Below are positions 9,014-18,865 of a stretch of 64,000 bases of DNA, piece by piece. This DNA is from an uncultured Bacteroidales bacterium. GTDB taxonomy: Bacteria > Bacteroidota > Bacteroidia > Bacteroidales > Bacteroidaceae. The notes beneath the pieces are model-generated. The model saw only the letters and a list, made by a program, of their open reading frames with translations, had not been told where the DNA came from and made no database searches. The position numbers and the translations under genes are program-made. Numbering within the stretch: the first letter of the stretch is position 1; the number at the start of each line of letters is the position of its first letter. The stretch lies in assembly GCA_902792555.1 (NCBI GenBank), contig CADAZW010000003.1, positions 28,030-92,029 on the forward strand, written 5' to 3'.

Positions 9014-12010
9014 TTACTTTGCTGCTTCCTCGTCCTCTGCACCCTTCTTGATCTTGCCGCCGAGGATAAGATAAGCCAGCGGGGCAGCGATGAAGAGTGA
9101 GGAGAGCGTGCCGTAGATCACACCCAGGATCATTGCGAACGAGAAGCTGCGGATGCTGTCGCCACCGAGGAAGAAGATACACAGCAGCACGAGCAATGTG
9201 GTGGTTGACGTGTTGACGGTACGGGCCAAGGTGGTGTTGAGCGACTGATTGAAGAGCAGCTGCTTGTCGCGCTTGGGATAGAGCTTGAGGAACTCGCGGA
9301 TACGGTCGAAGATTACCACCTTATCGTTGATGGAGTAACCGATACACGTCAGCACGGCGGCAATAAACGTCTGGTCAACCTCAAGGCTGAACGGCATGAC
9401 GCCCCACAGCAGCGAGTAGGTACCGATAATCAGCAGCGAGTCGCAAATCAAGCCCACGGTGCTACCGATGGAGAATGCCACGTTGCGGAATCGGATGAAG
9501 ATGTAGAGGAAGATGGCGATGAGGGCGAAGATTACGGCCTTGATAGCGCCATAGGTTACGTCCTTAGCCACCGACGGACCAACCTTCTGCGAGGAGATGA
9601 TAGAGCCGCCCTTCTGGTTATCACGGTCCTTAAACTGCTCGAAGGGAACACCGGCAGAAAGCAGGTTGCCTTCCTTGAGAGATTTGTAGAGAATGGTCTC
9701 AATCTCATTGTCCACGGAGGGATCGTTGCTCTCTATCTTATAGTTGGTGGAGATGCGCACGGTCTTGCCATCGGTGCCCAGTGCAAGCACTGCCACATTA
9801 GCCTCGCCGGCATTGGCCTGGACGAAATTTTTGACAGTCTCAGGCACTACCTCCTTCTCAAACTTCACGGTGTAGTTGCGACCGCCGGTAAAGTCAATGC
9901 CACTGCTCAAGCCGCGGGTGAAATAGGAACCGAAGCAAACAACCAGAGCCACTGCCCAAACGACGAAACTTACCTTATAGGCAGACATGAACTTGTACTT
10001 CGTGTTCTGCATCATATTCTTTGAGAACGGAGTGGTAAAGGTGATGTTCAGCCACTTATCCCTATTGTGGAAATGCTCAAAGACGATGCGGGTGAGCCAA
10101 ACGGCGGTGAATACGGATGCCAGCAGACCGATGATGAGGGTGGTGGCGAAGCCGCGGATGGGACCGGTGCCGAAGTTGAACAGGATTATACCGGTAATGA
10201 TAGAGGTGACGTTGGAGTCGATAATGGCAGAGAAGGCATTGCCGTAGCCGTCGGCGAGGGCAGTCTTAATCTTCTTGCCTGCGCGAAGCTCCTCCTTGGT
10301 ACGCTCGTAGATAAGCACGTTGGCATCCACTGCCATACCGAGGGTGAGCACCATACCGGCAATACCGCTCATGGTGAGCGCCGCCTGGAACGATGCCAGC
10401 ACACCCAGGATGAAGAAGAAGTTGATGATCAGGGCGCAGTTGGCGACCATACCGGGCTTGATGCCGTAGAGCAGACACATGTAAATCATCAGCAGCACGA
10501 AGGCCACGATACATGACATGATACCCTTGTTGATGGACTCCTGGCCGAGTGACGGGCCGACGGTGTCATCCTGCACAATCTTGACGGGAGCGTCCATCTT
10601 ACCGCCCTTCAGCACATTGGCGAGGTCCTTGGTGTCCTCAGTGGTGAAGTTACCGGTAATCTGCGAGTTGCCGCCGTTGATTTCGCTCATCACATTGGGA
10701 GCACTGTAAACCACGCCGTCAAGAACGATGGCAACAGCCTTGCCGATATTATTCTTAGTAAGGTTCGCCCATATGCGCGCGCCGTCGTTGTTCATCGACA
10801 TGCTTACCTCGGGCTTGCCGTACTGGTCAAAGTCAGACTTGGCGTCGGTGATAGCGTTACCCTCCAGCGGAGCCTTGCCGTCGGCAGTGGTGCGGATGGC
10901 GTAGAGCTCAAACACATCAGCGTTGGGGAACATATCGCTGGCCTTCACACCCCACTTCAGCGAGAGGTCGCTGCGCAGTGTGGTCTTAGCCTCGGGAGAG
11001 TTCAGCAGCTTGTTTACCTCAGCGGTATCGTAGGACATCACATAACCTACCACGGCACTGCCGCCACGGGCATTCTGTGCAGGCATCACCATGGAGAGCA
11101 GCGGGTGAGCCTTCTTGTCGGCAGCTGCCTGAGCGGTGTTCTGAGTCTTCTTAGCCTCGGGCTTGAGCTGGATACCAGTCTTGGCGGTATCGGCAGCAGC
11201 CTTCTCCTCGGCAGCGACCTCCTCCTTGGCAGCAGTGCTGTCGGTGGCAGCGCCACCACCCACCAGCTTGCTGTCGAGAGCCTGGAGCTCCGGCCATATC
11301 TCGGGGAAGCTGTAGGTCTCCCAGAACTCAAGGTTGGCACTCGTCTGGAGGAGCTTGCGCACACGCTCAGGCTCCTTTACGCCCGGCATCTCCACCATGA
11401 TTCGGCCCAGGCTGCCCTCCAGCTTCTGGATGTTGGGCTGAGCTACGCCGAAACGGTCGATACGCGAACGGAGCACGTTATATGAATTGTCGATAGCGTC
11501 CTTCACTTCTGCACGGAGCACCTTCTCGATATCGCTGTCGGAAGACTGAGCGTTTATCTTCTCACTCAGCTGCTGGGTAGCAAACACGGCTGACAGCTTG
11601 TTCTTGCCGGCAACCTTCTGATATGAGTTGATAAACAGGGTGATAAAGTCATCCTGGCTCTCATTGGCCAGCTTGTTGGCCTCTTCAAAAGCCTTCTGGA
11701 AGTTTGCGTCGCCGGCATTGTCGGCAGCAAGAATCTTCACGATGTCGGGCACAGAAACCTCGAGAGTAACATTCATACCGCCCTTCAGGTCGAGACCAAG
11801 GCCAAGCTGATACTCCTGGCACTCCTGCAGGGTCTTAAACATCCACACGCGCTCGTTCTTCATCGAGTCAAGGTAACGCTGGCCCATTGCAGGAGCCATC
11901 TTGGCGGCCTTTGCCTCATAGTGGCTGGTCACGAAGGAAAACGACAGGTAGTAGATGCACACAAGTGTAAGCAACACGGCAAACACTTTTACAAATCCTT
12001 TGTTTTGCAT
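9014..12010 (-). CDS. secDF: fused protein translocase subunit SecDF
   Basis: Uses the proton-motive force to help SecYEG-exported proteins leave the membrane; in Bacteroidetes SecD and SecF are commonly one polypeptide. The SecD half starts with one helix (residues 6-28) and the conserved GLDLKGGM (72-79), then a large periplasmic domain with an unusual A/K/T-rich linker around residues 255-310 and six helices. The SecF half (from about residue 660) has its own first helix and SSGIDFTGGRNYTV. The length of 998 aa is normal for the fusion. It is monocistronic: a TATATTTG -7 box lies upstream and a hairpin terminator downstream. Confidence 0.96.
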   Translation of the reverse strand: MQNKGFVKVFAVLLTLVCIYYLSFSFVTSHYEAKAAKMAPAMGQRYLDSMKNERVWMFKTLQECQEYQLGLGLDLKGGMNVTLEVSVPDIVKILAADNAGDANFQKAFEEANKLANESQDDFITLFINSYQKVAGKNKLSAVFATQQLSEKINAQSSDSDIEKVLRAEVKDAIDNSYNVLRSRIDRFGVAQPNIQKLEGSLGRIMVEMPGVKEPERVRKLLQTSANLEFWETYSFPEIWPELQALDSKLVGGGAATDSTAAKEEVAAEEKAAADTAKTGIQLKPEAKKTQNTAQAAADKKAHPLLSMVMPAQNARGGSAVVGYVMSYDTAEVNKLLNSPEAKTTLRSDLSLKWGVKASDMFPNADVFELYAIRTTADGKAPLEGNAITDAKSDFDQYGKPEVSMSMNNDGARIWANLTKNNIGKAVAIVLDGVVYSAPNVMSEINGGNSQITGNFTTEDTKDLANVLKGGKMDAPVKIVQDDTVGPSLGQESINKGIMSCIVAFVLLMIYMCLLYGIKPGMVANCALIINFFFILGVLASFQAALTMSGIAGMVLTLGMAVDANVLIYERTKEELRAGKKIKTALADGYGNAFSAIIDSNVTSIITGIILFNFGTGPIRGFATTLIIGLLASVFTAVWLTRIVFEHFHNRDKWLNITFTTPFSKNMMQNTKYKFMSAYKVSFVVWAVALVVCFGSYFTRGLSSGIDFTGGRNYTVKFEKEVVPETVKNFVQANAGEANVAVLALGTDGKTVRISTNYKIESNDPSVDNEIETILYKSLKEGNLLSAGVPFEQFKDRDNQKGGSIISSQKVGPSVAKDVTYGAIKAVIFALIAIFLYIFIRFRNVAFSIGSTVGLICDSLLIIGTYSLLWGVMPFSLEVDQTFIAAVLTCIGYSINDKVVIFDRIREFLKLYPKRDKQLLFNQSLNTTLARTVNTSTTTLLVLLCIFFLGGDSIRSFSFAMILGVIYGTLSSLFIAAPLAYLILGGKIKKGAEDEEAAK

Positions 12011-12095
12011 TTTTTATTGTTGTTTTATGTTTATATTTTCTGCTTTTTATGCCCTACGCGCCGGCTGCCAGCACAGATTCGCATAATTGGGCGTG

Positions 12096-12103
12096 CAAAT
12101 ATA
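12096..12103 (-). promoter_or_regulatory. Bacteroidetes -7 promoter box for secDF
   Basis: Minus-strand TATATTTG matches TAnnTTTG, 85 bases ahead of the secDF start, giving a moderately long leader. The -33 element is not clear. Confidence 0.5.
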
Positions 12104-12196
12104 GTATTTTTTTTCCATCCCGATAAGATACGGAGTATTTATTTCACCAAATCGCGGCTTTTTGTCTTTCTTTTGCCACTAATTGACGGCAAAAAA

Positions 12197-13251
12197 CTAC
12201 TTATTTATACGTTTTAGCCATGCCTCAATGGGATAATGGTCCGACATCTTCTGACGATTGTCAACCCGTGCGCCAAAAGACCTCCAATGGCTGCTACACA
12301 GTATATTGTCGAGACGGAAATACATCTTATTAAGGTGGTAGGAGATGCCGGGACCGTTGCCGGAGGCCGTGTAAGCATCATTCAGCAGGCGACATAGGCG
12401 GGTGTGGACATAGGAAAGCGGAGTCTCGTTGAAGTCGCCGCACACAATAATCGGCCTGTCGCCCTGCTGCTCCAGATAAAGAGCCAGCGAATCGGCCTGC
12501 TTGGCACGGCGAAGGCCGGCATCGTTAACCTTGCGCCCCAGGCGCAGGATATCCTCGCTGGTGCTGTCGCGATCGGAGATGGTTACTATTTTCTGATAAG
12601 TGGCCTTATCCTCCGGATTGATGGCATTAGACACGAAATGGCAGTTAACCACTACCACGGTGTCGCCCTCTATCTTTACATTATAGGCCACGCACACATG
12701 GCCTGGCGAGGACGAATGAATCACATGGCGGTCAAGTATGGGATAATTAGAGAAAAGGGTGAGCGCGTTGCAACTCTTGGGGATAAACACGGAGTCACGG
12801 TATTTCCAATGGGCCACGGCCTCCTCCACTGTGCTCTTATGCCCCAGGTTGTAATTGCTCTCCTGGGCACAGAACAGGTCTGCATCACTGTTGCGCAGAT
12901 AGTCCATCATCTGTTTGTAGATAACAGATAGCTCACCACCTTGATGGCGCCCTTGGGCACTGGCTGCGGCATGTTTATCGGGCAATAAGTGCGCAGTTGG
13001 AAGACGCATAGAATCAGCGCACAGAAGCTTACCAGCCATCTGCGCGACTGTACCACCAGCCAGCCGGCCATAAAGAGAAATGACAAAAGCACGAGGAAAG
13101 GAAAAAGCAACGCCAGCGAGCCCTCCCAACCAAAGGTGTTGGGATTGATGTAGCCGCCCCATGCGGACAAAAGCAGCATGGCCGCAACTATTACGTTGAC
13201 AACCAGCAGCAGCTTTGAAATTATCTTGCCTATGTGCCTGTGTACCTTCAT
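12197..13251 (-). pseudogene. endonuclease/exonuclease/phosphatase (EEP) family membrane protein, disrupted
   Basis: Two reading frames together make one Bacteroidetes-type EEP protein. The first frame (13251 down to a stop at 12907) encodes the two-to-three-helix N-terminal membrane part and runs to KVVSY, where the family normally continues SYNV with a catalytic Asn. Instead it reads LLSTNR and stops. The EEP domain continues in another frame from about 12940, with CAQESNY (metal-binding Glu), VNCHFVSN, CGDFNETPLS and the terminal SDHYPIEAW. The SYNV motif and some following residues are absent from both frames, so this is a real indel and not a single-base miscall. The gene starts 31 bases after the rhomboid gene, probably in one operon. 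The C-terminal fragment alone would lack a key active-site residue. Confidence 0.75.
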
Positions 13252-13282
13252 TGTCTCGTTTGGCTCCGCCTTCACGGCTCTG

Positions 13283-14200
13283 CTAATGATTGCGGAAGTC
13301 AAAGATTGTCTTTTTCTCCTCGTCGGTCAGGCAATCATAACCCGACCGCTTTACCTTCTCCAGTATGCGGTCCACCTCGGCCTGACGTGCCCGGCGCCGG
13401 GCAAGCTCATCGGCATAGTCATCGATGGAATCGGCGTTTTTTGTTTCTTTTTCCTGCTGCTGCGCAGGTCTCTTGACACGCTCCCACACACTCTTCTTGG
13501 GCTTGTATTCCTGCCATGTGCTGAAGCCGCCACGCCCGATGCCGGCCTTACGGCGCCAATAGAGAATCAGCACCAGACCAAAGAGCATACCGCCCAGGTG
13601 AGCGAAGTGGGCAACATTGCTGCCGCTGGAGCCAAGGCCCGACAGCAGCTCTATCACTGCGTAGCCTATAACCAGATACTTGGCCTTGAGCGGCATGGGC
13701 GGGATAAGCAGCAGGATGCGCTCGTTGGGGAATGTCATGCCGAAGCCCAGCAATATGCCATAGACGGCGCCCGAAGCGCCCACGGTGGTCCACATGCGCA
13801 GATATTCCTTCATAGGTATCTGGTTTACGCCGTCCGACACCATATTATATTCTGCCATACCTGAGCTGGCGTACTCAATATACTGCACCAGTTCCTGGCA
13901 CAAGCCTGCGCCCACGCCGCACACCAGATAGAATATCAGGTATCTCTTGGCGCCCCACTCCTGCTCCAGCACACGCCCAAACATCCAGAAGGCCAGCATA
14001 TTGAAGAAGATATGCTCAAAATTGGCGTGCATAAACATATAGGTGAGCAGCTGATAAGGCATGAAGCTATCCGACTTGAAGAAATGCAAGCCCAGCAAGT
14101 CGTTGAGGTCTATGCCGTTGTTCTGCAGCAAACCCGTGGCGAGAAACATCAAAATATTAATCACCAGCAGGTTCTTCGTTATAGGGGGCATCTTAAACAT
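13283..14200 (-). CDS. rhomboid family intramembrane serine protease
   Basis: Six-helix core rhomboid protease that cleaves membrane proteins within the bilayer. The start MFKMPPITKN is chosen because it sits just before the first helix; the longer reading runs into the promoter. HANFEHIFFNML in helix 2 gives the His/Asn pair of the oxyanion region. GASGAVYG near residue 143 carries the nucleophilic Ser, and HFAHLGGM near residue 200 carries the catalytic His. After the core there is a charged cytoplasmic tail of about 80 residues. The EEP-family gene follows 31 bases downstream, and argS is divergent. The substrate is unknown. Confidence 0.9.
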   Translation of the reverse strand: MFKMPPITKNLLVINILMFLATGLLQNNGIDLNDLLGLHFFKSDSFMPYQLLTYMFMHANFEHIFFNMLAFWMFGRVLEQEWGAKRYLIFYLVCGVGAGLCQELVQYIEYASSGMAEYNMVSDGVNQIPMKEYLRMWTTVGASGAVYGILLGFGMTFPNERILLLIPPMPLKAKYLVIGYAVIELLSGLGSSGSNVAHFAHLGGMLFGLVLILYWRRKAGIGRGGFSTWQEYKPKKSVWERVKRPAQQQEKETKNADSIDDYADELARRRARQAEVDRILEKVKRSGYDCLTDEEKKTIFDFRNH

Positions 14201-14226
14201 GGTGCGTCTGTTTTCAATTAAGGGTG

Positions 14227-14234
14227 CAAATTTA
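14227..14234 (-). promoter_or_regulatory. Bacteroidetes -7 promoter box for the rhomboid gene
   Basis: Minus-strand TAAATTTG lies 26 bases ahead of the chosen rhomboid start. This placement supports the shorter start. Confidence 0.5.
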
Positions 14235-14381
14235 GACAAAAAAATCCACATTAGCCATAATAACACTTCTTTTAGCGCACCTATTGGATTATTTTACCAT
14301 TCTTTGCATTACTTTCTCCACCTTTTATTATTGCTAAAACAAGACAGAACTCGCCTCGGCACAAAAAACAAACTCGTTTTT

Positions 14382-14412
14382 TTTGTTGTACCCTCGGTTT
14401 TCACTACCTTTG
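14382..14412 (+). promoter_or_regulatory. Complete Bacteroidetes promoter for argS
   Basis: TTTG (14382-14385), a 19-base spacer and TACCTTTG (14405-14412) match the TTTG-N19-TAnnTTTG consensus exactly. It lies about 80 bases before the argS ATG. It is the best-formed promoter in the window. Confidence 0.75.
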
Positions 14413-14493
14413 CAGCCAAATAACTTAATTTGGGTTATTATAGCCAATCGACAAAAAGAACAAACGAAACAGAAAAACAACATTAAACAGACA

Positions 14494-16311
14494 ATGGATA
14501 TTCAGAATGTTATACAATCGGCTTGCGCCAAGGCCGTCAAGGAATTGTACGGCGCTGAAGTAAGCTCCGAGCAATTACAGCTGCAAAAGACAAAGAAAGA
14601 GTTCGAAGGCCATCTCACGCTGGTAGTATTCCCCTTGCTGCGCATCTCCCGTAAGAAGCCCGAGGACACTGCGCAGGAGATAGGCCAGTGGCTTGCCGAC
14701 AATGAGCCCGCAGTGGAGAAATTTAACGTCATCAAGGGTTTCCTCAACCTTAGCGTAGCCACCTCCAGCTGGACCACGGTACTCAACAATATAGCCCGCA
14801 CCGCCGACTACGGCACGGTGAAGCCTACGGCCCAGTCGCCGCTCGTGATGATAGAGTATTCATCACCCAACACCAACAAGCCGCTCCACCTGGGCCACGT
14901 GCGCAACAACCTGCTGGGATGGTCCATCAGCCAGATAATGGAGGCTGCCGGCAATCGCGTAGTCAAGACTAACATCGTCAACGACCGCGGTATTCATATC
15001 TGCAAGTCGATGCTGGCATGGCTACGCTGGGGCAACGGCGAGACACCTGAGACCAGCGGCAAGAAGGGCGACCACCTCATCGGCGACTACTACGTGGCCT
15101 TCGACAAGCACTACCGCGAAGAGGTCAGCGCACTGACCACCCAATTCAAGGCTGAGGGCCTCGACGACGAGGCCGCTAAGGCTAAGGCTGAAAAAGAAGC
15201 CCCACTCATCCAAGAGGCTCACGATATGCTGGTAAAGTGGGAGCAGAATGATCCCGAGGTACGCGCTCTGTGGAAGAAGATGAACGACTGGGTTTACGCC
15301 GGGTTCGACCAGACTTACAAAGCGCTAGGCGTTAGCTTCGACAAAATATATTATGAGTCCGATACTTACCTGGTAGGCAAGGCCAAGGTGGAAGAGGGAC
15401 TTGCCAAAGGCATCTTCACTCGCCATGCCGACGGCTCCGTGTGGGCCGACCTTCGTCCCGAAGGGCTGGATGAGAAATTGCTGCTGCGCTCCGACGGCAC
15501 CTCAGTCTATATGACACAGGACATCGGTACCGCCAAGCTCCGCTTTGACGACTACCCCATAGATAAGATGATCTATGTCGTAGGCAATGAGCAAAACTAC
15601 CACTTCAAGGTGCTGTCCATCCTGCTCGATAAGCTCGGCTTCGAGTGGGGCAAGGACCTGGTACACTTCTCCTATGGTATGGTGGAGTTGCCCAACGGTA
15701 AGATGAAAAGCCGTGAGGGCACCGTAGTGGACGCCGACGACCTAATCAGCGAAATGATTAGCACCGCCCGCCAGACCAGTGAAGAGCTGGGCAAGTTTGC
15801 CGACATGAGCGCGGAGGAAAAGGACGAGATTGCCCGCATCGTGGGCCTCGGCGCACTGAAATATTTCCTTCTCAAGGTTGACGCCCGCAAAAACATGCTC
15901 TTCAATCCCGCCGAGAGCATTGATTTCAACGGCAATACCGGCCCGTTCATCCAATACACCTACGCCCGCATCCGTTCGGTGCTGCGCAAAGCCACCGAGG
16001 CCGGCATCAACTTTGCCGAGGGAGTAAAGGAAGACACGCCTGTCAACGAGAAAGAGCAGAGTCTTATCCAGCACATGGCCGACTTCCCCGCTATTGTGCA
16101 GCAGGCTGCAGCAGAATACAGCCCCAGCACCATCGCCAACTACTGCTACGACCTCGTGAAGGAGTACAATCAGTTCTATCACGACTACACCATTTTGGGC
16201 GAATCCATCGAGGAGAAACGCCAGCTCCGCCTGGTGCTGTCAGAGCAGGTGAGCAACATCGTACGCACCGGCATGCGTCTGCTTGGCATAGAGGTGCCAG
16301 AGCGAATGTAG
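14494..16311 (+). CDS. argS: arginine--tRNA ligase
   Basis: Class I synthetase that charges tRNA-Arg. The start MDIQNVIQSACAKAV is chosen because it begins the conserved N-terminal Add-1 tRNA-binding domain; an upstream in-frame ATG overlaps the promoter. SSPNTNKPLHLGHVRNN near residue 130 carries the HIGH signature, YGMVELPNGKMKSREG is the KMSKS-equivalent region, and the C-terminus is the helical anticodon-binding (DALR) domain. The length is 605 aa, as usual. It is the first gene of a likely plus-strand operon with the RNase H gene 33 bases downstream and is driven by the promoter at 14382-14412. Confidence 0.96.
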   Translation: MDIQNVIQSACAKAVKELYGAEVSSEQLQLQKTKKEFEGHLTLVVFPLLRISRKKPEDTAQEIGQWLADNEPAVEKFNVIKGFLNLSVATSSWTTVLNNIARTADYGTVKPTAQSPLVMIEYSSPNTNKPLHLGHVRNNLLGWSISQIMEAAGNRVVKTNIVNDRGIHICKSMLAWLRWGNGETPETSGKKGDHLIGDYYVAFDKHYREEVSALTTQFKAEGLDDEAAKAKAEKEAPLIQEAHDMLVKWEQNDPEVRALWKKMNDWVYAGFDQTYKALGVSFDKIYYESDTYLVGKAKVEEGLAKGIFTRHADGSVWADLRPEGLDEKLLLRSDGTSVYMTQDIGTAKLRFDDYPIDKMIYVVGNEQNYHFKVLSILLDKLGFEWGKDLVHFSYGMVELPNGKMKSREGTVVDADDLISEMISTARQTSEELGKFADMSAEEKDEIARIVGLGALKYFLLKVDARKNMLFNPAESIDFNGNTGPFIQYTYARIRSVLRKATEAGINFAEGVKEDTPVNEKEQSLIQHMADFPAIVQQAAAEYSPSTIANYCYDLVKEYNQFYHDYTILGESIEEKRQLRLVLSEQVSNIVRTGMRLLGIEVPERM

Positions 16312-16344
16312 CAACAATGCTGCACTCAGAATCCAAGTACGACA

Positions 16345-16977
16345 ATGAGTAAACAGAAGCCTAAATACTATGTTGTGTGGCAGGGCCGCAAGCCTGGCAT
16401 CTACCTCACTTGGGACGAATGCAAGGAGCAGGTGCACGGCGCTGAAGGCGCCCGCTACAAGTCTTTCCCCACAATGGAGGAGGCACAACGGGCGTTTGAG
16501 GAAGGAGCACCGCCAATCACTCGCGCCAAAGCCTCAAACCTTAAACCTCAAACCTCAAACCTCAAACCTCAAATAATCCAAGATGCCTATGCTGTGGACG
16601 CCGCCTGCAGCGGCAATCCCGGCATGATGGAGTATCGCGGCGTGGATGTGAAGAGCGGCATACAGCTATTCCACTTCGGCCCGATTATGGCGACTAACAA
16701 TATAGGCGAGTTCCTGGCCATAGTCCACGCCCTCGCGTTGCAGAAGAAGCAGGGTACCTCATACCCTATCTATAGCGACAGCCGCAACGCCCTGCTCTGG
16801 ATCAACGCCCGCAAATGCAAGACCAAACTTGCACTCAACGACAAGACCGCAAAAGCGCACGAGCTGATTGCCCGCGCCGAGCAGTGGCTACGCAGCAACG
16901 ACTACTCAGAATTCAAAATACTCAAATGGCACACCGACCGATGGGGCGAAATTCCCGCTGACTTCGGCAGAAAATAA
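16345..16977 (+). CDS. ribonuclease H with N-terminal viroplasmin (hybrid-binding) domain
   Basis: Cleaves RNA in RNA-DNA hybrids. Residues about 6-55 (KYYVVWQGRKPGIYLTWDEC) form the viroplasmin/hybrid-binding fold. The RNase H domain follows with catalytic carboxylates D85 (AVDAACSGNPG), E122 (NNIGEFLAI), D145 (IYSDSRN) and D206 (IPADFGRK). The two domains are joined by a linker encoded by six tandem heptanucleotides (16533-16574), giving two copies of SNLKPQ. Because seven is not a multiple of three, a change of one unit would shift the frame before the catalytic domain. The gene lies 33 bases after argS and six before the ABC exporter gene. Confidence 0.9.
   Translation: MSKQKPKYYVVWQGRKPGIYLTWDECKEQVHGAEGARYKSFPTMEEAQRAFEEGAPPITRAKASNLKPQTSNLKPQIIQDAYAVDAACSGNPGMMEYRGVDVKSGIQLFHFGPIMATNNIGEFLAIVHALALQKKQGTSYPIYSDSRNALLWINARKCKTKLALNDKTAKAHELIARAEQWLRSNDYSEFKILKWHTDRWGEIPADFGRK
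16533..16574 (+). repeat. Heptanucleotide tandem repeat inside the RNase H gene
   Basis: Six consecutive 7-base units: CTCAAAC, CTTAAAC, three CTCAAAC and CTCAAAT. The same heptamer occurs in intergenic DNA at 52753-52773. In the gene it encodes the interdomain linker. Confidence 0.9.
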
Positions 16978-16983
16978 CAGATC

Positions 16984-18813
16984 ATGAAAGATTTCTTCCA
17001 TTTGATGAGCAAGTATTTCTCCCGCTACAAGCGATATATCGGGGGTACGCTGTTCTTCAATATCCTGGCCGCGCTGTTTAACGTGTTCTCGTTCACAGTG
17101 CTGCTGCCTATACTGCAGATTCTTTTCAAAATCAACACAGAGCGCTACCAGTTCATCGAATGGGGCACGGGCGATTTTCTGGAAACGGCCAAGAACAATG
17201 GTTACTACTACTCACAGCTGATGATAGACAGCTACGGCCCTGCCACCACGCTTCTCATGCTGGGCATCATCTTGGCTGTGCTCACATTGTTTAAGACTGC
17301 TGCCTATTTCGGCGGCTCGGCATGCCTTATGCCCCTGCGCACTGGCGTGGTCCGCGACATTCGCGCCGACATCTACAAAAAGATTCTCCGCCTGCCCCTA
17401 TCCTTCTTCTCCGAGGAACGCAAAGGCGACATCCTGGCCCGCGCCAGCACCGATGTCAACGAGATTGACTCCTCGATTACCTCGTCGCTCGACATGGTGA
17501 TTAAAAATCCCATTTTCATCCTCATCTACCTCGGCACCCTGCTGGCTATCAGCTGGCAGCTTACGCTGTTCACCTTGCTCGTGGTACCTTTCATGGCCAT
17601 GGGCATCGGTCGCATAGGCAAAAAACTGAAACAGAGGTCACTCTATGCGCAGAGCAAATGGAGCGACGGCATCAGTCAGATAGAGGAAACCCTCGGCGGC
17701 CTGCGCATCATCAAGGCTTTCATAGCAGAGAAGAAAATGGATAAGCGCTTCGAGAAAGTTAACAACGAATTTCGCAACGCCTCGATGCGCGTAGCCATAC
17801 GCCAGAGCGCAGCACACCCCGTCAGCGAATTCCTAGGCACCTGTATGATCGTGGTAGTGCTATGGTTCGGCGGCTATCTTATCTTCTCCGGCAATTCACC
17901 CATCGATGCCAGCACCTTTATATACTATCTCGTGATTCTCTACACCATTCTCCAGCCGCTGAAAGACCTCTCAAAGGCAGGCTACAGCATACAGAAGGGT
18001 ATGGCCTCGATGGAGCGCATCAACAAAATCCTCAATGCGGAGAATAACATCAAGGAAGTAGAGAATCCGCAGACTATCAGCGAACTTAAGGAGAGTATCG
18101 AGCTGCGTAACGTATGCTTCAGCTACAATGAGAGCAAGCAGGTGCTCAGCAATATCAACCTCGTAGTGCCAAAAGGCAAAACCATCGCTCTGGTTGGTCA
18201 GTCAGGTTCCGGCAAATCGACTATGGTGGATCTTATCCCGCGCTACCACGACGTTAGCAGCGGACAGATACTCATCGACGGACAGGACATCCGCCAACTA
18301 TCTATCCAGTCGCTACGCTCACTCATAGGCAACGTCAACCAAGAGGCCATCCTCTTCAATGATACAGTGTTCAACAACATTGCCTTCGGTGTGGAGCATG
18401 CCACGATGGAGCAGGTGGTAGAGGCAGCCAAGATTGCCAATGCCCACGATTTTATCATGGAGATGGAGCACGGTTACGACACCTCCATCGGCGACCGGGG
18501 CTGCCGACTGAGCGGCGGTCAGCGCCAGCGCGTCAGCATAGCCCGCGCCATCCTCAAGAATCCCCCAATCCTTATCCTTGACGAAGCCACCTCGGCCCTC
18601 GACACCGAGAGCGAACGACTGGTGCAGGAGGCTCTGGAGCGACTGATGAAGACTCGCACCACCATAGCCATAGCCCACCGCCTCTCCACTATCAAGAATG
18701 CCGACCGCATCTACGTGCTCCACGACGGGCAGATAGTGGAAAGCGGCACCCACGATGAGCTCATAGCCCTCGGCAAATACTACAAGAAACTCAACGACAT
18801 GCAACAGCTGTAA
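16984..18813 (+). CDS. ABC transporter, fused permease/ATPase (MsbA-like lipid exporter)
   Basis: Half-transporter of 609 aa that should act as a homodimer in the inner membrane. Six helices occupy roughly residues 15-330. The nucleotide-binding domain has Walker A GQSGSGKST (about 405-413), the signature LSGGQRQR (about 510), Walker B ILILDEATSAL (about 528-538) and a switch His in IAHRLST. It is closest to the MsbA/lipid A exporter group, and neighbouring waaA and the LTA-synthase-like gene fit a lipid export role; other lipids or peptides remain possible. It begins six bases after the RNase H stop and is followed 52 bases later by the LTA-synthase-like gene across a short GAATTGAA-type repeat. 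Confidence 0.85.
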   Translation: MKDFFHLMSKYFSRYKRYIGGTLFFNILAALFNVFSFTVLLPILQILFKINTERYQFIEWGTGDFLETAKNNGYYYSQLMIDSYGPATTLLMLGIILAVLTLFKTAAYFGGSACLMPLRTGVVRDIRADIYKKILRLPLSFFSEERKGDILARASTDVNEIDSSITSSLDMVIKNPIFILIYLGTLLAISWQLTLFTLLVVPFMAMGIGRIGKKLKQRSLYAQSKWSDGISQIEETLGGLRIIKAFIAEKKMDKRFEKVNNEFRNASMRVAIRQSAAHPVSEFLGTCMIVVVLWFGGYLIFSGNSPIDASTFIYYLVILYTILQPLKDLSKAGYSIQKGMASMERINKILNAENNIKEVENPQTISELKESIELRNVCFSYNESKQVLSNINLVVPKGKTIALVGQSGSGKSTMVDLIPRYHDVSSGQILIDGQDIRQLSIQSLRSLIGNVNQEAILFNDTVFNNIAFGVEHATMEQVVEAAKIANAHDFIMEMEHGYDTSIGDRGCRLSGGQRQRVSIARAILKNPPILILDEATSALDTESERLVQEALERLMKTRTTIAIAHRLSTIKNADRIYVLHDGQIVESGTHDELIALGKYYKKLNDMQQL

Positions 18814-18815
18814 AA

Positions 18816-18861
18816 GGGTTGAAGAATTGAAAAATTGAAGGATTGAAGAATTGAAAAGCTG
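18816..18861. repeat. Octanucleotide-like GAATTGAA repeat
   Basis: Four to five 8-base units (GAATTGAA, AAATTGAA, GGATTGAA, GAATTGAA) fill the gap between the ABC exporter and LTA-synthase-like genes. The same motif appears in the direct repeats at 52645-52772. Confidence 0.75.
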
Positions 18862-18865
18862 ACGG

